Origin: JBBRYB01 sp038238115
GTDB lineage: Bacteria; Actinomycetota; Actinomycetes; Propionibacteriales; Nocardioidaceae
Length of the DNA: 64,000 nt
NCBI GenBank assembly: GCA_038238115.1
Contig: JBBRYB010000020.1
Location: 1 to 64,000, forward strand
Direction: 5' to 3'
Made by a program: the position numbers and the translations under genes. Shown here piece after piece: positions 37,859-46,730 of the stretch (position 1 is its first letter; each line of letters begins with the position of its first letter). The notes under the pieces were generated by a model. That model had not been told where the DNA came from, did not search any database, and worked only from the letters and a program-made list of their open reading frames with translations.

Positions 37859-38539
37859 GTGCGGAAACTGCTCCTGGTCCCCCTCGTCGCGCTGCTCCTG
37901 GTCGTGGCCGGCTGCACAGGCGGCAACTCTGCGTCGAAGGGCCAGACTCCGCAGGACCGGCTTGTTGCCGCGAAAGAGGGCTTCGACGCAGCCGACTACA
38001 TCGGCTTCACACTGGCCGCCGACGCACTGCCCGACGGCGTCGACGGCCTGCTCAACGCCCGGGGCACCGGCACTCACGACCCCGCATTCACCGGCGACGT
38101 CGAGGTTAGGACGACGCTGACCATCAAGGCGCCGCTGATCGCCGTCAACGGCGTCGTCTACGCAAAGCTGCCCTTCGCGGGATGGAGCAAGCTCGACCCG
38201 GCCGACTACGGTGCCCCCGACCCGGCCACCCTGATGGACCCCAGCGGCGGCATTTCGTCGCTGTTCACGGCCACCGCTGACCCGAGGGCGGGCGGCGCCA
38301 CGCGCGAAGGTGACCAAATTCTCACCACCATCAGCGGCACGATCCCGGGACCCGTGGTGAAGGCGGTCTTCCCGTCATCGGGCACGAGCAATTTCCACGT
38401 CACCTACACGCTGACCGATGCCAACCAGGTGTCGAGCATCAAGGTCACCGGTCCGTTCTACGACGGAAGCGGCGATGTGACCTATACCCTCGACTTCGAC
38501 CTGAGCGCCGACCCGGTCGACATCGCCGCGCCGATCTGA
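37859..38539 (+). CDS. LppX/LprAFG family lipoprotein, LprG-like
   Basis: A 226-residue lipoprotein. GTG 37859 gives a compact signal peptide, MRKLLLVPLVALLLVVAGC, ending in a lipobox with Cys19. An alternative ATG at 37817 is in frame and overlaps the parC stop, but it would put 14 hydrophilic residues before the signal. The mature domain is the LppX_LprAFG fold, which carries lipids in a hydrophobic pocket. The next gene is an MFS transporter, as in the LprG-P55 pair of mycobacteria, where the lipoprotein takes triacylglycerol or complex lipids to the cell envelope. Confidence 0.88.
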   Translation: MRKLLLVPLVALLLVVAGCTGGNSASKGQTPQDRLVAAKEGFDAADYIGFTLAADALPDGVDGLLNARGTGTHDPAFTGDVEVRTTLTIKAPLIAVNGVVYAKLPFAGWSKLDPADYGAPDPATLMDPSGGISSLFTATADPRAGGATREGDQILTTISGTIPGPVVKAVFPSSGTSNFHVTYTLTDANQVSSIKVTGPFYDGSGDVTYTLDFDLSADPVDIAAPI

Positions 38540-38549
38540 CCCCAGGTCC

Positions 38550-40406
38550 GTGACCGACACCACAACCCGGCCAGGCCGCGCGTCGCGAACGCTCCTCGTG
38601 GTCGCTGCGATCGCGGTCGGCTTCGCCGCCGCCGACACCTATGTCGTCGTGCTGGCGCTCCCCGACATGATGGCCTCCGTCGGACTCAACATCGACGAGC
38701 TGCAGCGAGCCGCCCCCATCGTGTCGGGATTCCTGCTGGGATATGTCGCGATGCTGCCCCTGATCGGCCGCATCGCCGACCTTCGGGGACGGATCCCTGT
38801 CCTCGTGGGCTCCCTCGTCATCTTTTCGATCGGGTCCCTCGTGACCGCCGCGTCGTACGACCTGGCCACCATGGTCATCGGCAGATTCCTCCAAGGCGTC
38901 GGCGGTGGTGGTCTCGTGCCCGCCACGCTTGCCCTCGTCGCCGACATCTGGGCGGTGGAGCATCGCGGCCTCCCCCTCGGGGTCGTCGGCGGGGTCCAGG
39001 AGCTGGGAAGCGTGCTCGGACCTCTGTATGGAGCCGTCGTGCTCGCGCACTCGACCTGGCCAACGATCTTCTGGCTCAACCTGGCGGTGGGCCTGGTGCT
39101 CGCGTCGGCACTGCTCGCCTTGTCCGGAAGTTCTGACATCCCGGCACGGGTCGCAGCCGCGACGGACGCCGCGACGACACGCTCGCTCACCGGGGTACGC
39201 CGACCGGCGCCTCCAGACGTGGCCGGCGGCCTGCTCGGCGCCGCGACGCTGCTCGCGCTGGGGCTGGTCATGGCCAGCCCTCACAGCCTCACGAGCGGGC
39301 TCACGACAGGACTCGCCTTCATTCCCTACCTCGGTGACAGCCGCTGGTCCACTCCGATGGCGATCAGCGTTTATGTGCTGACTCTGCTCTTCGTCGCGCG
39401 CATGCTCACGGCCCGACGACCCCTGGTCAGCCTCCACAAGCTCAGCGAGCTCAGGGCGTCTGCGGATCTTCCCGGAGCGGGTCTGCTCGCGCTCACGCTC
39501 GCGGGCATCGTCGTGGCGTTCGCCACGTCCGAGCCGCAGATCCAGCTGTTCTCCCCGTTGGGGCCGTGGTTCCTCGCCGGCAGCGTGGTCACGGCTGCTC
39601 TCTTCGCCTGGCGACAACGACGGGCGCGGGCACCGTTGGTCCCGCGCGGTGCGCTCGGCGCCCGGTCCGCCTGGGGCGCTCTCGTCGTGAGCTTCTTCGT
39701 CGGCTCGGCGCTGATCGCGGCACTCGTCGACATCCCCATCTTCGCCAGGGTGACGACATACCCGAACTCACAGCTCGGCGCCGCACTCGTGTTGGTGCGG
39801 TTCCTCGCGGCCATCCCCGTCGGGGCAGTGGTGGGTGGCTATCTGACGAAGCACGTAGCTGTGGCCTTCCTGTCGGCGCTGGGCATGCTGATGGCCGCTG
39901 GCTCATTCACCTGGATGGCACACTGGGGCCTGACGTCGCTCGACCACACAGTGGCCACGGCCCCACTCATGCTGGGCGGCCTGGGCTTCGGGCTGGCGAT
40001 CGCTCCGGTCAACGCGGCGCTGCTCGGCGCTACCGGCGGCGACGTGCACGGCATCGCCTCGGCGCTGCTGGTGGTGGCCCGGATGGTCGGGATGCTCGTG
40101 GGGATCTCCGCCCTCACGGCGGTCGGGCTGCGCCGCTTCTACGCCGTCTCGGCTACCACGCCAACCATCTCGGATGTCTGCGGATCGGACCGGATCTGCG
40201 ATGCCTACGTCATCGTGCTCAAGCGGGCCGGCATCGCCCAGATCCAAGCGATCTTCTGGGGTGCTGCCGTGTGCGCGGTCGTTGCCGCCGCACTCTCACT
40301 CCTCCTGCTCCGCGGCTCGCCGCCTCGCGAGCCGCACCGCCATCACCCCACCGGACACCTGTTGTCCCGCGAAACACCGCCGATCTCTCCCGGAGACGCG
40401 GGATAG
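38550..40406 (+). CDS. MFS transporter, P55-like (14 segments)
   Basis: A 618-residue major facilitator with about 14 hydrophobic segments, the DHA2-type length, starting at a GTG 10 bp after the LprG-like gene. Signature loops are GRIADLRGRIPVLVG after segment 2 and RFLQGVGGGGLVPATLALVADIW around segment 4. The lipoprotein-transporter order matches the LprG-P55 operon of mycobacteria, where P55 is a lipid/drug exporter. That function is inferred from the pairing. Convergent with the GNAT gene by 16 bp. Confidence 0.87.
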   Translation: MTDTTTRPGRASRTLLVVAAIAVGFAAADTYVVVLALPDMMASVGLNIDELQRAAPIVSGFLLGYVAMLPLIGRIADLRGRIPVLVGSLVIFSIGSLVTAASYDLATMVIGRFLQGVGGGGLVPATLALVADIWAVEHRGLPLGVVGGVQELGSVLGPLYGAVVLAHSTWPTIFWLNLAVGLVLASALLALSGSSDIPARVAAATDAATTRSLTGVRRPAPPDVAGGLLGAATLLALGLVMASPHSLTSGLTTGLAFIPYLGDSRWSTPMAISVYVLTLLFVARMLTARRPLVSLHKLSELRASADLPGAGLLALTLAGIVVAFATSEPQIQLFSPLGPWFLAGSVVTAALFAWRQRRARAPLVPRGALGARSAWGALVVSFFVGSALIAALVDIPIFARVTTYPNSQLGAALVLVRFLAAIPVGAVVGGYLTKHVAVAFLSALGMLMAAGSFTWMAHWGLTSLDHTVATAPLMLGGLGFGLAIAPVNAALLGATGGDVHGIASALLVVARMVGMLVGISALTAVGLRRFYAVSATTPTISDVCGSDRICDAYVIVLKRAGIAQIQAIFWGAAVCAVVAAALSLLLLRGSPPREPHRHHPTGHLLSRETPPISPGDAG

Positions 40407-40422
40407 CGGGTGTTCGGTCGGG

Positions 40423-41076
40423 TCAGCTGGACAGACCGATCAGCCTGCGCAGGGCGGCCAGCCCTTCCACTTCGACGCTGTACGGCGAACGCACCAGGTT
40501 CTCGGGGCGCAGCACGAGGCGGCGGCAGACCGCGAGCTCGCCGTCTCGGCGCTTCTCCCGCGTCTGCCCGTTGGCCGAGTACCCGACCTTTGTGCTCACC
40601 GCCAAGGAGGCCGGGTTGTCGGCGAACGCCCCGGAGGTGATCTCCTCGGCATCGAGGTGGTCGAAGAGGAATGCACACATCGTCTGACGCATCAACGTGC
40701 CGGTCCCTCGGCCTTGGTGCACCTTGCCCAGCCACGACCCGGTCTCACCGCTCCGGGTGACGAGGTAGTTGGGCGCGCTGAAAGCCTGGATTCCCGCGAC
40801 CTGGCCGTCGCGCCGTACGACGAGCTCCAGCGACCAATGCTCGCGCGAGAACGCGGCCCGACTCTGCCAGTAGTGCACCGCCATGGCGCGCGCGAGATCG
40901 TCGGGGGGCGCGTCCGTCCACGGGAACGCGAAGGGCATCTGGTCCGGCGGGTGGATACCGCGCTCAGCCAGGTCGACGAGCGCCGGGATGTCGGCGTCGC
41001 GAACCGCCGCCAGCCCCAGCGGCCCGGACCGGATGCGCAGGCCGAACACGGGCCAGATCTCCTCGACGCTCCTCAT
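40423..41076 (-). CDS. GNAT family N-acetyltransferase
   Basis: A 217-residue GNAT enzyme, starting MRSVEEIWPVFGLRI. The acetyl-CoA-binding loop is WLGKVHQGRGTGTLMRQTM, with the usual Q-x-x-G-x-G pattern. The family type is that of RimJ/RimL-like transferases acting on protein N-termini or small amines; no substrate can be named. The next gene, parE, ends 77 bp upstream on the same strand, so it may be cotranscribed with parE. Confidence 0.85.
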   Translation of the reverse strand: MRSVEEIWPVFGLRIRSGPLGLAAVRDADIPALVDLAERGIHPPDQMPFAFPWTDAPPDDLARAMAVHYWQSRAAFSREHWSLELVVRRDGQVAGIQAFSAPNYLVTRSGETGSWLGKVHQGRGTGTLMRQTMCAFLFDHLDAEEITSGAFADNPASLAVSTKVGYSANGQTREKRRDGELAVCRRLVLRPENLVRSPYSVEVEGLAALRRLIGLSS

Positions 41077-41152
41077 CGTCTGAGTCTGTACGCGATGACC
41101 ATCGTCGGCCAGAGGGTTTCTGCCTGGCTTCGGCAGTGTCCAGTCCTGGTTG

Positions 41153-43231
<2,079 letters not shown>

Positions 43232-43505
43232 GAGGCTCCTTGCTGGACGGTTGCTCGAGGATTCGACCCCTGCCGAACGATACCGGCACAACCCCCCCGC
43301 CGGGCGTTGTCCACGCCGCGAAGCCTGTCCGGACACGATTTGGAAACGGGTTACCCCAATGGCACGGTTGAGGGTCCACGATGCGACATAAGGTAGCGGT
43401 GACGACGTGTCGCCCGCCAAAGGCGCTAGCGTGGGGAATAGTCGCAAGCTGAGTTGGCGTTCTACTCGGAGACGCCGACGGGACCGAACGGGAAAGAGGC
43501 CAGAC

Positions 43506-43736
43506 GTGGACACAGCAGTCGCACCCAGTCCGCAGTTCACCGCGCTCGATCGTTGCGACCGATGCGGCGCCCAGGCGTACGTGCGGGTCGAGCTCGTCAG
43601 CGGGGGTGAATTGCTGTTCTGTGCACACCACGCCCGCGAGCACGCGGAGAAGCTGCAGCAAGTCGCGTCCTCAATCCAGGACGACACCGGTCGCCTGTCC
43701 GACACGCCCGCCAGCGCGACGGAGCAGGAGCGCTGA
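43506..43736 (+). CDS. DUF7455 family zinc-binding small protein
   Basis: A 76-residue protein, start at GTG 43506 with AGAGG upstream. It has a C-x2-C pair (DRCDRCGAQ) and C-x-H-H (FCAHHAREHAE), together a possible zinc site, and a charged tail. DUF7455 is a small actinobacterial family of unknown function, typically next to parE. A possible promoter lies upstream (TTGAGG 43368-43373, TAAGGT 43389-43394), but the 15-bp spacing is short and the match weak. Confidence 0.85.
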   Translation: MDTAVAPSPQFTALDRCDRCGAQAYVRVELVSGGELLFCAHHAREHAEKLQQVASSIQDDTGRLSDTPASATEQER

Positions 43737-43772
43737 CAGCCGGCCCGTGTCGCGGGCTTGAGCCAGATTTCG

Positions 43773-43804
43773 CCGTGGCGGCCACGGTGTGGTGGCCGCC
43801 ACGG
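43773..43804. terminator. Hairpin terminator after the DUF7455 gene
   Basis: CCGTGGCGGCCAC and GTGGCCGCCACGG form a perfect 13-bp stem with a 6-base loop, 36 bp after the DUF7455 stop and about 80 bp after the end of the convergent anti-sigma gene. It has no following T-run, so termination is inferred from the stem alone. It can act on both strands. Confidence 0.6.
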
Positions 43805-43836
43805 TTGCATGTGCGGTGCCGCGGCAGCTCTGCGTA

Positions 43837-43891
43837 GGGGAACGGCCAGCGCTCAAAGTGGCGCCGAGGGGGAACGGCCAGCTCAGAGTGG
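43837..43891. repeat. Short direct repeat covering the 3' end of the RsbA-like gene
   Basis: GGGGAACGGCCAGC occurs at 43837-43850 and 43869-43882, each followed by a near-identical tail (GCTCAAAGTGG and TCAGAGTGG). The second copy includes the stop of the RsbA-like gene (43883-43885). The first copy, outside the gene, still encodes a stop in the same reading direction (CCACTTTGA versus CCACTCTGA). It looks like a small tandem duplication of the gene's last codons. Confidence 0.6.
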
Positions 43892-44851
43892 TGCGTTGAC
43901 GGCCATGTGCAACCGCACAACCGTTCCGGACGAGAAGTTGCGGATCTGGACCAGATCACAGAGCTGGTTGGCCAGCCACAGGCCACGCTGTCCCTCGGCC
44001 TCCTCCAGCGGCGGCCGCCGACCTGCCAGCGGGTCCACGATCTGGCCGCGGTCGGAGAACTCACAGATCACCGTCTCGGCATCGTGCCAGACCCGCAGCG
44101 TCCCGTAGCCGCCGCCATGGAGGAGACTGTTCGTCGCGATCTCGCTGACCGCGATCAGGAGGTCGAACGCGCGCCCTGCCCCCATCCCCGACCTGATCGC
44201 ATGGTCAGCCACGATGTCGCGGACGTCGCGGAGCAGTTCTGCGTCGAAGCTCAGCTCATCGCACAAAGCCGCCGGTGGCGGCAGGGGCGCATTCATGTGC
44301 GCCCAGGCGTGCTCCTCGGGGCTCAGGATGCCGCCGCCATGGCGATTGCCGTCGCCGTCGACGACGAACGGATGGCTACGCCAGGCCTCGTCGAGCACCC
44401 GGGCGTCCAGTGACTGTGTGTCATAGGGGCAGATCAGCCACATGCAGGCATCGATCAGTGCGACGTTGAGCAACGCCTCGTGACGCTGGCACTCGACGAT
44501 CTCGGCGTCAGTGCGTCCGGCCCAGATCGGCTCACCGATGCCGCGCGCCTGCGGTGCCTGCCGCGCATGCCTGTCGAGGAATGCCCGCCAGGCAGGGATG
44601 ATCCGGGCCGGGTTCTGACCAAGCGCGGTCATGTCCTCGAACTCCACAGCGGCTGCCCGCGGCCCTAACGCCGCGCGCAGGAGCGCGATCTTGGCTTCGT
44701 CGATGGCGACGAGGATGGGCTCCTCCGCCGCCAGCGCGTCCTCGATGAAGGGCAACACGGCAGACACGAACTGACCGCCGCCGGCGTACATCACCGCCTC
44801 ATGGCGAAACGCCGCCGGTGTCGGCAACAGCGGGGCCCCGGGGGCGCTCAT
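43883..44851 (-). CDS. RsbA-like anti-sigma regulator (MEDS + GHKL ATPase domains)
   Basis: A 322-residue protein. The N-terminal half is a MEDS (methanogen/methylotroph sensor) domain starting FRHEAVMYAGGGQFVSAVLPFIEDAL. The C-terminal half is a histidine-kinase-type ATPase domain with N-box VSEIATNSLLHGGGYG and the G-motif EGQRGLWLANQLCD. It lacks an H-box, so it belongs to the anti-sigma RsbA/RsbW type that phosphorylates anti-anti-sigma factors. No sigma-B-type factor or anti-anti-sigma gene is adjacent, so its partner is unknown. No membrane segment. Confidence 0.85.
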   Translation of the reverse strand: MSAPGAPLLPTPAAFRHEAVMYAGGGQFVSAVLPFIEDALAAEEPILVAIDEAKIALLRAALGPRAAAVEFEDMTALGQNPARIIPAWRAFLDRHARQAPQARGIGEPIWAGRTDAEIVECQRHEALLNVALIDACMWLICPYDTQSLDARVLDEAWRSHPFVVDGDGNRHGGGILSPEEHAWAHMNAPLPPPAALCDELSFDAELLRDVRDIVADHAIRSGMGAGRAFDLLIAVSEIATNSLLHGGGYGTLRVWHDAETVICEFSDRGQIVDPLAGRRPPLEEAEGQRGLWLANQLCDLVQIRNFSSGTVVRLHMAVNAPL

Positions 44852-44914
44852 GGCGACCTGCTGTTGCCCAGGCTCAACGTCTCGGCGGAGTTCATCGACT
44901 CCGCCTCGTCGCTT

Positions 44915-44943
44915 GCTGACCGGCGTGGCTCACGCCGGTCAGC
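44915..44943 (-). terminator. Hairpin over the stop codon of the small secreted protein gene
   Basis: GCTGACCGGCGTG and CACGCCGGTCAGC form a perfect 13-bp stem with a 3-base loop (GCT). The stop codon of the small secreted protein gene (44939-44941) lies inside one arm. No T-run follows, so it is either a stem-only terminator or an RNA-stabilising 3' hairpin. A ribosome terminating here would compete with its formation. Confidence 0.6.
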
Positions 44944-45256
44944 GGCCAGGCAGGTAGCGCACCGAGATGCTGTCGAGGTTGTCGTGGAACTGCTGGTTGA
45001 TGGGCTTCGTCTTCTTGCCACCCATGCGGGCCGTGGACCCCTTCTCCCGAGTCAGCCGGCCGCTGGCGGTGTCGAGCACGCGGCCGTGGTGACGCCCTCT
45101 GCTCGAGTCCCGCGCCACGGTGCGCGGCAGGCGAACGTTCGGATTCGCTCGGTTGCCAGCGCGTGCATCCGGTGCTGAGGCGGCGCCGAACGCGACCGGT
45201 GAGGCAGCAGCGGCGAGTGCGACCGCAGGAGTGGTCGAGACGAGACGTGGGACCAT
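44939..45256 (-). CDS. Small secreted protein, unknown function
   Basis: A 105-residue protein with a classical signal peptide: MVPRLVSTTPAVALAAAASPVAFGAASAPDARAG, cleavage probably near residues 26-32. The mature part is basic and low in hydrophobics, and ends with PINQQFHDNLDSISVRYLPGR. There is no cysteine, so no lipobox or disulfide. The start has a strong ribosome-binding site, AGGAGG 5 bases before the ATG, which supports a real gene. I recognise no family. The long open frame upstream on the same strand is not protein-like. Confidence 0.65.
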   Translation of the reverse strand: MVPRLVSTTPAVALAAAASPVAFGAASAPDARAGNRANPNVRLPRTVARDSSRGRHHGRVLDTASGRLTREKGSTARMGGKKTKPINQQFHDNLDSISVRYLPGR

Positions 45257-45648
45257 GGGTTTCCTCCTGAAGGACAACTGAGCGTGCGCGCGTCCCAGCA
45301 TTGGAGTATGCCGCACGTGCACTGGTCGACCGGGCCATGACTCGCATCCGGCGTCACGACCCAGCCCTACGCAGCGTAGACGCATGGACGGACGCATGCT
45401 TGGGCAAAACCCAACTCGCGCGGCCTCGAGGCGGTTCGTCGGGCCGAGAGCCCGGGGTACCGCCGAGTCGGCGCGCTCGCATAGGAAGGCAACACATGGC
45501 GGAGTCCGCAGTGGACGACGAGTTGTGGCAGAGTTCCACCGCGTCGTCACCTTGACGTCCCGAGGGCTCCAAGTGTGGCCGGTCACGCGCGAAGCGGACG
45601 AGGACGCTGAGGAGCTTCCCGACCAGCCGGGGACGCCCGTGCGTTGCC
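45257..45648. other. Intergenic region with no assured gene
   Basis: About 390 bp between the secreted-protein gene and the VOC gene. Reading frames on both strands are short and not protein-like. The one notable item is a 19-codon frame (45496-45555, +) whose ATG has an AGGAAGG 6 bases upstream. Small palindromes (TACGC-A-GCGTA at 45368-45378; TTGGG-N5-CCCAA at 45400-45414) are present, too short to interpret. The promoter of the secreted-protein gene must lie here. Confidence 0.5.
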
Positions 45649-45984
45649 CTACTCGACGCAGAACTCGTTGCCCGCTGGGTCGCGCATGACGACCAGTCCA
45701 TCCGAGCGCCCGGCCACGGTGGCGCCGAGACCCTCGAGGCGGTGAACCTCCTCCTCGATGCCCGCTGGCGCACGAAGGTCGAAATGGACACGGTTCTTGG
45801 CGATCTTGGGCTCCTCGACGCGCTGGAACCAGATGTTCGGGCCGCCCCACCCCGCCGCCTCCACGTAGGCCTTGTCGGGGGTCGAGTCCTCGTCCACGTT
45901 CGAACCCAGGGCCGCGGCCCAGAACTCGGCGATCTCGATGGCGTCGCCGCAATCGAACGTGACGCTTTTGATGTAGGCGGCCAT
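45649..45984 (-). CDS. VOC (glyoxalase/bleomycin-resistance) family protein
   Basis: A 111-residue single-domain member of the vicinal-oxygen-chelate superfamily, starting MAAYIKSVTFDCGD and ending DPAGNEFCVE, which is the usual C-terminal motif. A conserved stretch is NRVHFDLRAP with the histidine metal ligand. The family includes glyoxalase I, antibiotic-resistance proteins and dioxygenases; the substrate here is unknown. It stands alone within an otherwise gene-poor region. Confidence 0.85.
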   Translation of the reverse strand: MAAYIKSVTFDCGDAIEIAEFWAAALGSNVDEDSTPDKAYVEAAGWGGPNIWFQRVEEPKIAKNRVHFDLRAPAGIEEEVHRLEGLGATVAGRSDGLVVMRDPAGNEFCVE

Positions 45985-46027
45985 CCGCCGACTCTAGTCG
46001 CGTGGACAGCGCAATGATGCCGCCCAC

Positions 46028-46309
46028 GTGGACGACGAGGAGCGACCGTCTTCCGCTCCGCGCCATCGTACCTACGACTTGTCGGTCGAGCAGCACGCCA
46101 GCCTGGACTCCATGCGCCGCCGCCTGGCCGAAGGCGGGGCAACCTTCCTCTCGCAGCTGAGGGACGTCGTGGCGGAGGACCGGATCGAGGAGACTGCCTC
46201 CCGCATGGGAGCCAGCCCGCACCCGCAGCGGGCGATGCCTGCTTGTCCTCGGTCCGGACACCAACCTCAGGGAGTTGCGTGGGACGTGCGGGTGGTCAAT
46301 TTGCTTTGA
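46028..46309 (+). pseudogene. Possible gene remnant or short hypothetical protein
   Basis: A 93-codon frame beginning at GTG. Up to about 46225 the codons have G or C in most third positions, and the protein looks genuine (TYDLSVEQHASLDSMRRRLAEG, then FLSQLRDVVAEDRIEETASR). After that the third-position bias is lost and the residues become proline-rich and irregular. There is no ribosome-binding site before the GTG. It may be a decayed or truncated gene, or a short real protein whose end is fortuitous. Confidence 0.3.
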
Positions 46310-46400
46310 GAACTGCCAGGACCACCATCGCTGTCATCACCCAGAACGGCGCTGAAAGGGCAATGCCGAAGAGTATTCCTCGAATCGCAAGGTCTGTCAT
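46296..46400 (-). CDS. Candidate small membrane protein (34 residues)
   Basis: An ATG-start frame of 34 codons in a locally AT-richer stretch. The product is MTDLAIRGILFGIALSAPF followed by WVMTAMVVLAVLKAN, a single hydrophobic helix flanked by a short charged end at both sides, as in known small membrane proteins. The ribosome-binding site is weak (GAG 8 bases upstream). It is too short for standard gene callers. No homologue is known to me. Confidence 0.35.
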   Translation of the reverse strand: MTDLAIRGILFGIALSAPFWVMTAMVVLAVLKAN

Positions 46401-46730
46401 GACTCGGAGCGAATCACGGACACCTGAGATATCGCGACCATTTTGGGTAGCCAGTCGATGAACGCTCAATGACGCTTTGCGGACGAACGGCGGCCTAGGC
46501 ACGATGCCCCGTCTTGCGTGCGCGCCTGCGCGTCCCGGTTTCAGCCCACGGACCCACTCGGCAGGTCGGCCGAAACGGCTGGCGCACGGGGCAGCGGGAT
46601 TAGCCCACGACTCGGCCGACCACGTCACCGAACGCCGAGACACCAGCCGCTACTGCGGTCGGGCGTGTCGCTGGAGAAAGATGAGACACCGCCCCTGCGC
46701 CGCGGAGTAGCGCCCAGCTACTGACTACCC
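46401..46730. other. Intergenic region downstream of sigA, no clear gene
   Basis: About 330 bp between the candidate small membrane ORF and sigA. The frames present give Arg/Ser/Pro-rich products without codon bias and no ribosome-binding site. A 6-bp hairpin near 46706-46722 may end sigA transcripts. No RNA gene or repeat is visible. Confidence 0.5.
46706..46722 (-). terminator. Weak hairpin after sigA
   Basis: AGTAGC and GCTACT form a 6-bp stem with a 5-base loop, 9 bp after the sigA stop codon (46731). The stem is short and has no T-run, so it is a weak candidate for the sigA terminator. Confidence 0.3.

Noticed and set aside
41110..41140. CTGCC-N7-GGCAG hairpin between the GNAT gene and parE
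   Set aside because: Only 5 bp of stem; expected by chance in this composition.
45384..46264. Long frames on either strand across the gene-poor stretch at 45.4-46.3 kb
   Set aside because: They overlap the genuine VOC gene or give unstructured products with no ribosome-binding site; I kept only the short candidates described as features.
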